Source: DASRJX01 sp035649235 (lineage in GTDB: Bacteria; Acidobacteriota; Polarisedimenticolia; Gp22-AA2). From it: DNA of 9,879 nucleotides. Within the stretch, counting starts at the first letter, position 1. Every line of letters begins with the position of its first letter. The position numbers were made by a program, and so were the translations under genes. Below, piece by piece: positions 9,457 to 9,879 of this stretch. Below the pieces are notes generated by a model that worked only from the letters and a program-made list of their open reading frames with translations, was not told the origin of the DNA and did not search any database. The stretch is taken from contig DASRJX010000001.1 of NCBI GenBank assembly GCA_035649235.1, positions 1 through 9,879 on the forward strand. The letters are read 5' to 3'.

Positions 9457-9461
9457 GTGAT
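9432..9461. repeat. 30-base interrupted palindrome over the rightward promoter (possible operator)
   Basis: Left arm ATCACATAATACATG (9432-9446) and right arm AATCTATGATGTGAT (9447-9461) match as inverted repeats in 12 of 15 pairs, including seven uninterrupted outer pairs (ATCACAT with ATGTGAT). The palindrome covers the whole spacer and the -10 box of the rightward promoter and ends just at the predicted start site, so it would lie outside the transcript. That points to a DNA-binding site for a dimeric regulator rather than an RNA hairpin. Which regulator is unknown. Confidence 0.6.
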
Positions 9462-9466
9462 TCTAA
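9437..9466 (-). promoter_or_regulatory. Candidate leftward promoter for the pil operon (distal, inside the palindrome)
   Basis: On the minus strand TTAGAA (9461-9466, 4 of 6 to the -35 consensus), an 18-base spacer and TATTAT (9437-9442, 5 of 6 to the -10 consensus). It lies face to face with the rightward promoter on the same 30-base palindrome. If used, the pil mRNA would have a leader of about 145 bases. Weaker than the rightward promoter. Confidence 0.3.
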
Positions 9467-9479
9467 ATGGTTCATTGAC

Positions 9480-9879
9480 ATGAAGATAGAAATGAACCGG
9501 ATCATCGTTCCGTTCGCCGTGACGCGGCTGGCGCTCCTGGTCGTGGGATGGCTGGCGGTGCACGTCCTGGCCTCCGGCCTGACGCTCCAGAAGGGAAACC
9601 TCGTCTATCACCGTCCTGGTCCCGCGGCCCTCGAGATCTGGGCCCGCTGGGACGCCGAGTGGTACCTGCTGATCGCCGAGCGCGGGTACGGGGCGGATGA
9701 CGCCTTCGTCGGCCTCCCGGTGGCCTACCAGCGCGGCGACGACACGGGGTTCTTCCCCCTGTACCCCGGGCTCATCCGCTCGCTGTCCGCGACCGGTCTC
9801 ACGCCCCTCGCGGCCGGCGTCCTGGTCTCGAACCTGGCGCTCCTCCTGGCACTGTGGCTGCTACGGGATCTGGCGCGGC
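9480..9879 (+). CDS. PIG-V-like GT-C mannosyltransferase family membrane protein, 3' part cut by window edge
   Basis: The plus strand is open from the ATG at 9480-9482 to the window end (133 codons), so only the N-terminus is seen. It has a first transmembrane helix at about residues 8-31. A non-membrane loop follows with ARWDAEWYLLIAERGY (55-70; acidic D58 and E60 after the Trp-Arg-Trp) and FFPLYPGLIR (91-100), and a second helix runs at about 108-129. The RWD-x-x-WYL...FFPLYP pattern is characteristic of the PIG-V/Mannosyl_trans2 type of GT-C enzymes, which use a polyprenyl-phosphate sugar on the outer face of the membrane; D58 is the likely catalytic residue (inference). Neither this ATG nor the next one at 9492 (MNRIIVPFAV) has a clear ribosome site; 9480 is kept because it is first after the promoter, so the start is uncertain. 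It diverges from the pil operon and shares its control region. Acceptor and sugar are unknown. Confidence 0.8.
   Translation, partial: MKIEMNRIIVPFAVTRLALLVVGWLAVHVLASGLTLQKGNLVYHRPGPAALEIWARWDAEWYLLIAERGYGADDAFVGLPVAYQRGDDTGFFPLYPGLIRSLSATGLTPLAAGVLVSNLALLLALWLLRDLAR

Larger units (their letters stand above)
9286..9479. other. Divergent intergenic control region between pilB and the mannosyltransferase-like gene
   Basis: This 194-base stretch is the only substantial non-coding DNA in the window. The part next to pilB (9286-9360) keeps the GC-rich character of the genes, while about 9361-9479 is markedly AT-rich. It must drive the pil operon to the left and the glycosyltransferase-like gene to the right. 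It holds the promoter candidates, palindromes and direct repeats listed separately. I looked for a sigma-54 site (TGGCAC, 5 bases, TTGC) on both strands here and saw none. Confidence 0.85.

Noticed and set aside
9432..9461. The 30-base palindrome as a CRP/FNR-type site.
   Set aside because: CRP sites read TGTGA then TCACA; here the order is TCACA then TGTGA with a wide 18-base separation, so the arms are in the opposite sense.
9432..9461. The palindrome as a transcription terminator.
   Set aside because: Its stem is AT-rich and interrupted, no T-run follows in the right place, and both neighbouring genes start here rather than end.
9286..9479. A sigma-54 promoter through which PilR would control its own operon or the divergent gene.
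   Set aside because: No TGGCAC-N5-TTGC-like pair was seen on either strand of the intergenic region; the visible boxes are of the sigma-70 type.

Overview
The window is GC-rich, densely coded DNA from a Gram-negative-type bacterium. It holds most of a type IVa pilus operon. The order read along the minus strand is pilB, pilT, pilC, pilS, pilR. This order and the near-absence of spacers match the layout known from Myxococcus xanthus and related lineages and also seen in Acidobacteriota. High GC content, the NtrC-type PilR and GT-C style membrane enzymes on both sides fit either Myxococcota/deltaproteobacterial or Acidobacteriota ancestry. I cannot decide between them from this sequence alone.

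Layout. Positions 9285 down to 1 form one tight minus-strand gene string. PilB (extension ATPase) comes first, then PilT (retraction ATPase), PilC (inner-membrane platform), PilS (six-helix sensor kinase), PilR (sigma-54 activator) and a large polytopic membrane protein of the YfhO type that runs off the left edge. Gaps are 10, 15 and 9 bases, then a 16-base overlap between pilS and pilR, then 28 bases. This suggests one transcript with translational coupling. The YfhO-like gene was found by reading the minus strand directly: its frame is open from an ATG at 2108 to the window edge.

From 9286 to 9479 is the only real non-coding stretch. Its right part (about 9361-9479) is strikingly AT-rich compared with its surroundings. 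It carries a good sigma-70-type promoter pointing right (TTGACA, 18-base spacer, TATGAT), a 30-base interrupted palindrome over that promoter, a second smaller palindrome, a direct repeat of TTTGTCAA, and weaker leftward promoter candidates for the pil operon. Right of it, on the plus strand, begins a PIG-V-like GT-C mannosyltransferase that runs off the right edge.

How the genes work together: PilB drives pilin polymerisation and PilT drives retraction on the PilC platform, while PilS-PilR is the two-component system that in studied species controls pilin (pilA) transcription. No pilin gene lies in the window, and the slot after pilR where pilA sits in Myxococcus holds the YfhO-like protein instead. 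Two polyprenyl-phosphate-sugar type (GT-C) enzymes flank the pilus genes, which raises the unproven possibility of a link to surface or pilin glycosylation. The core operon is a well-known system; I see no strong sign of an undescribed machine. The intergenic control region and the flanking membrane glycosyltransferase-like genes are the parts most worth a second look.
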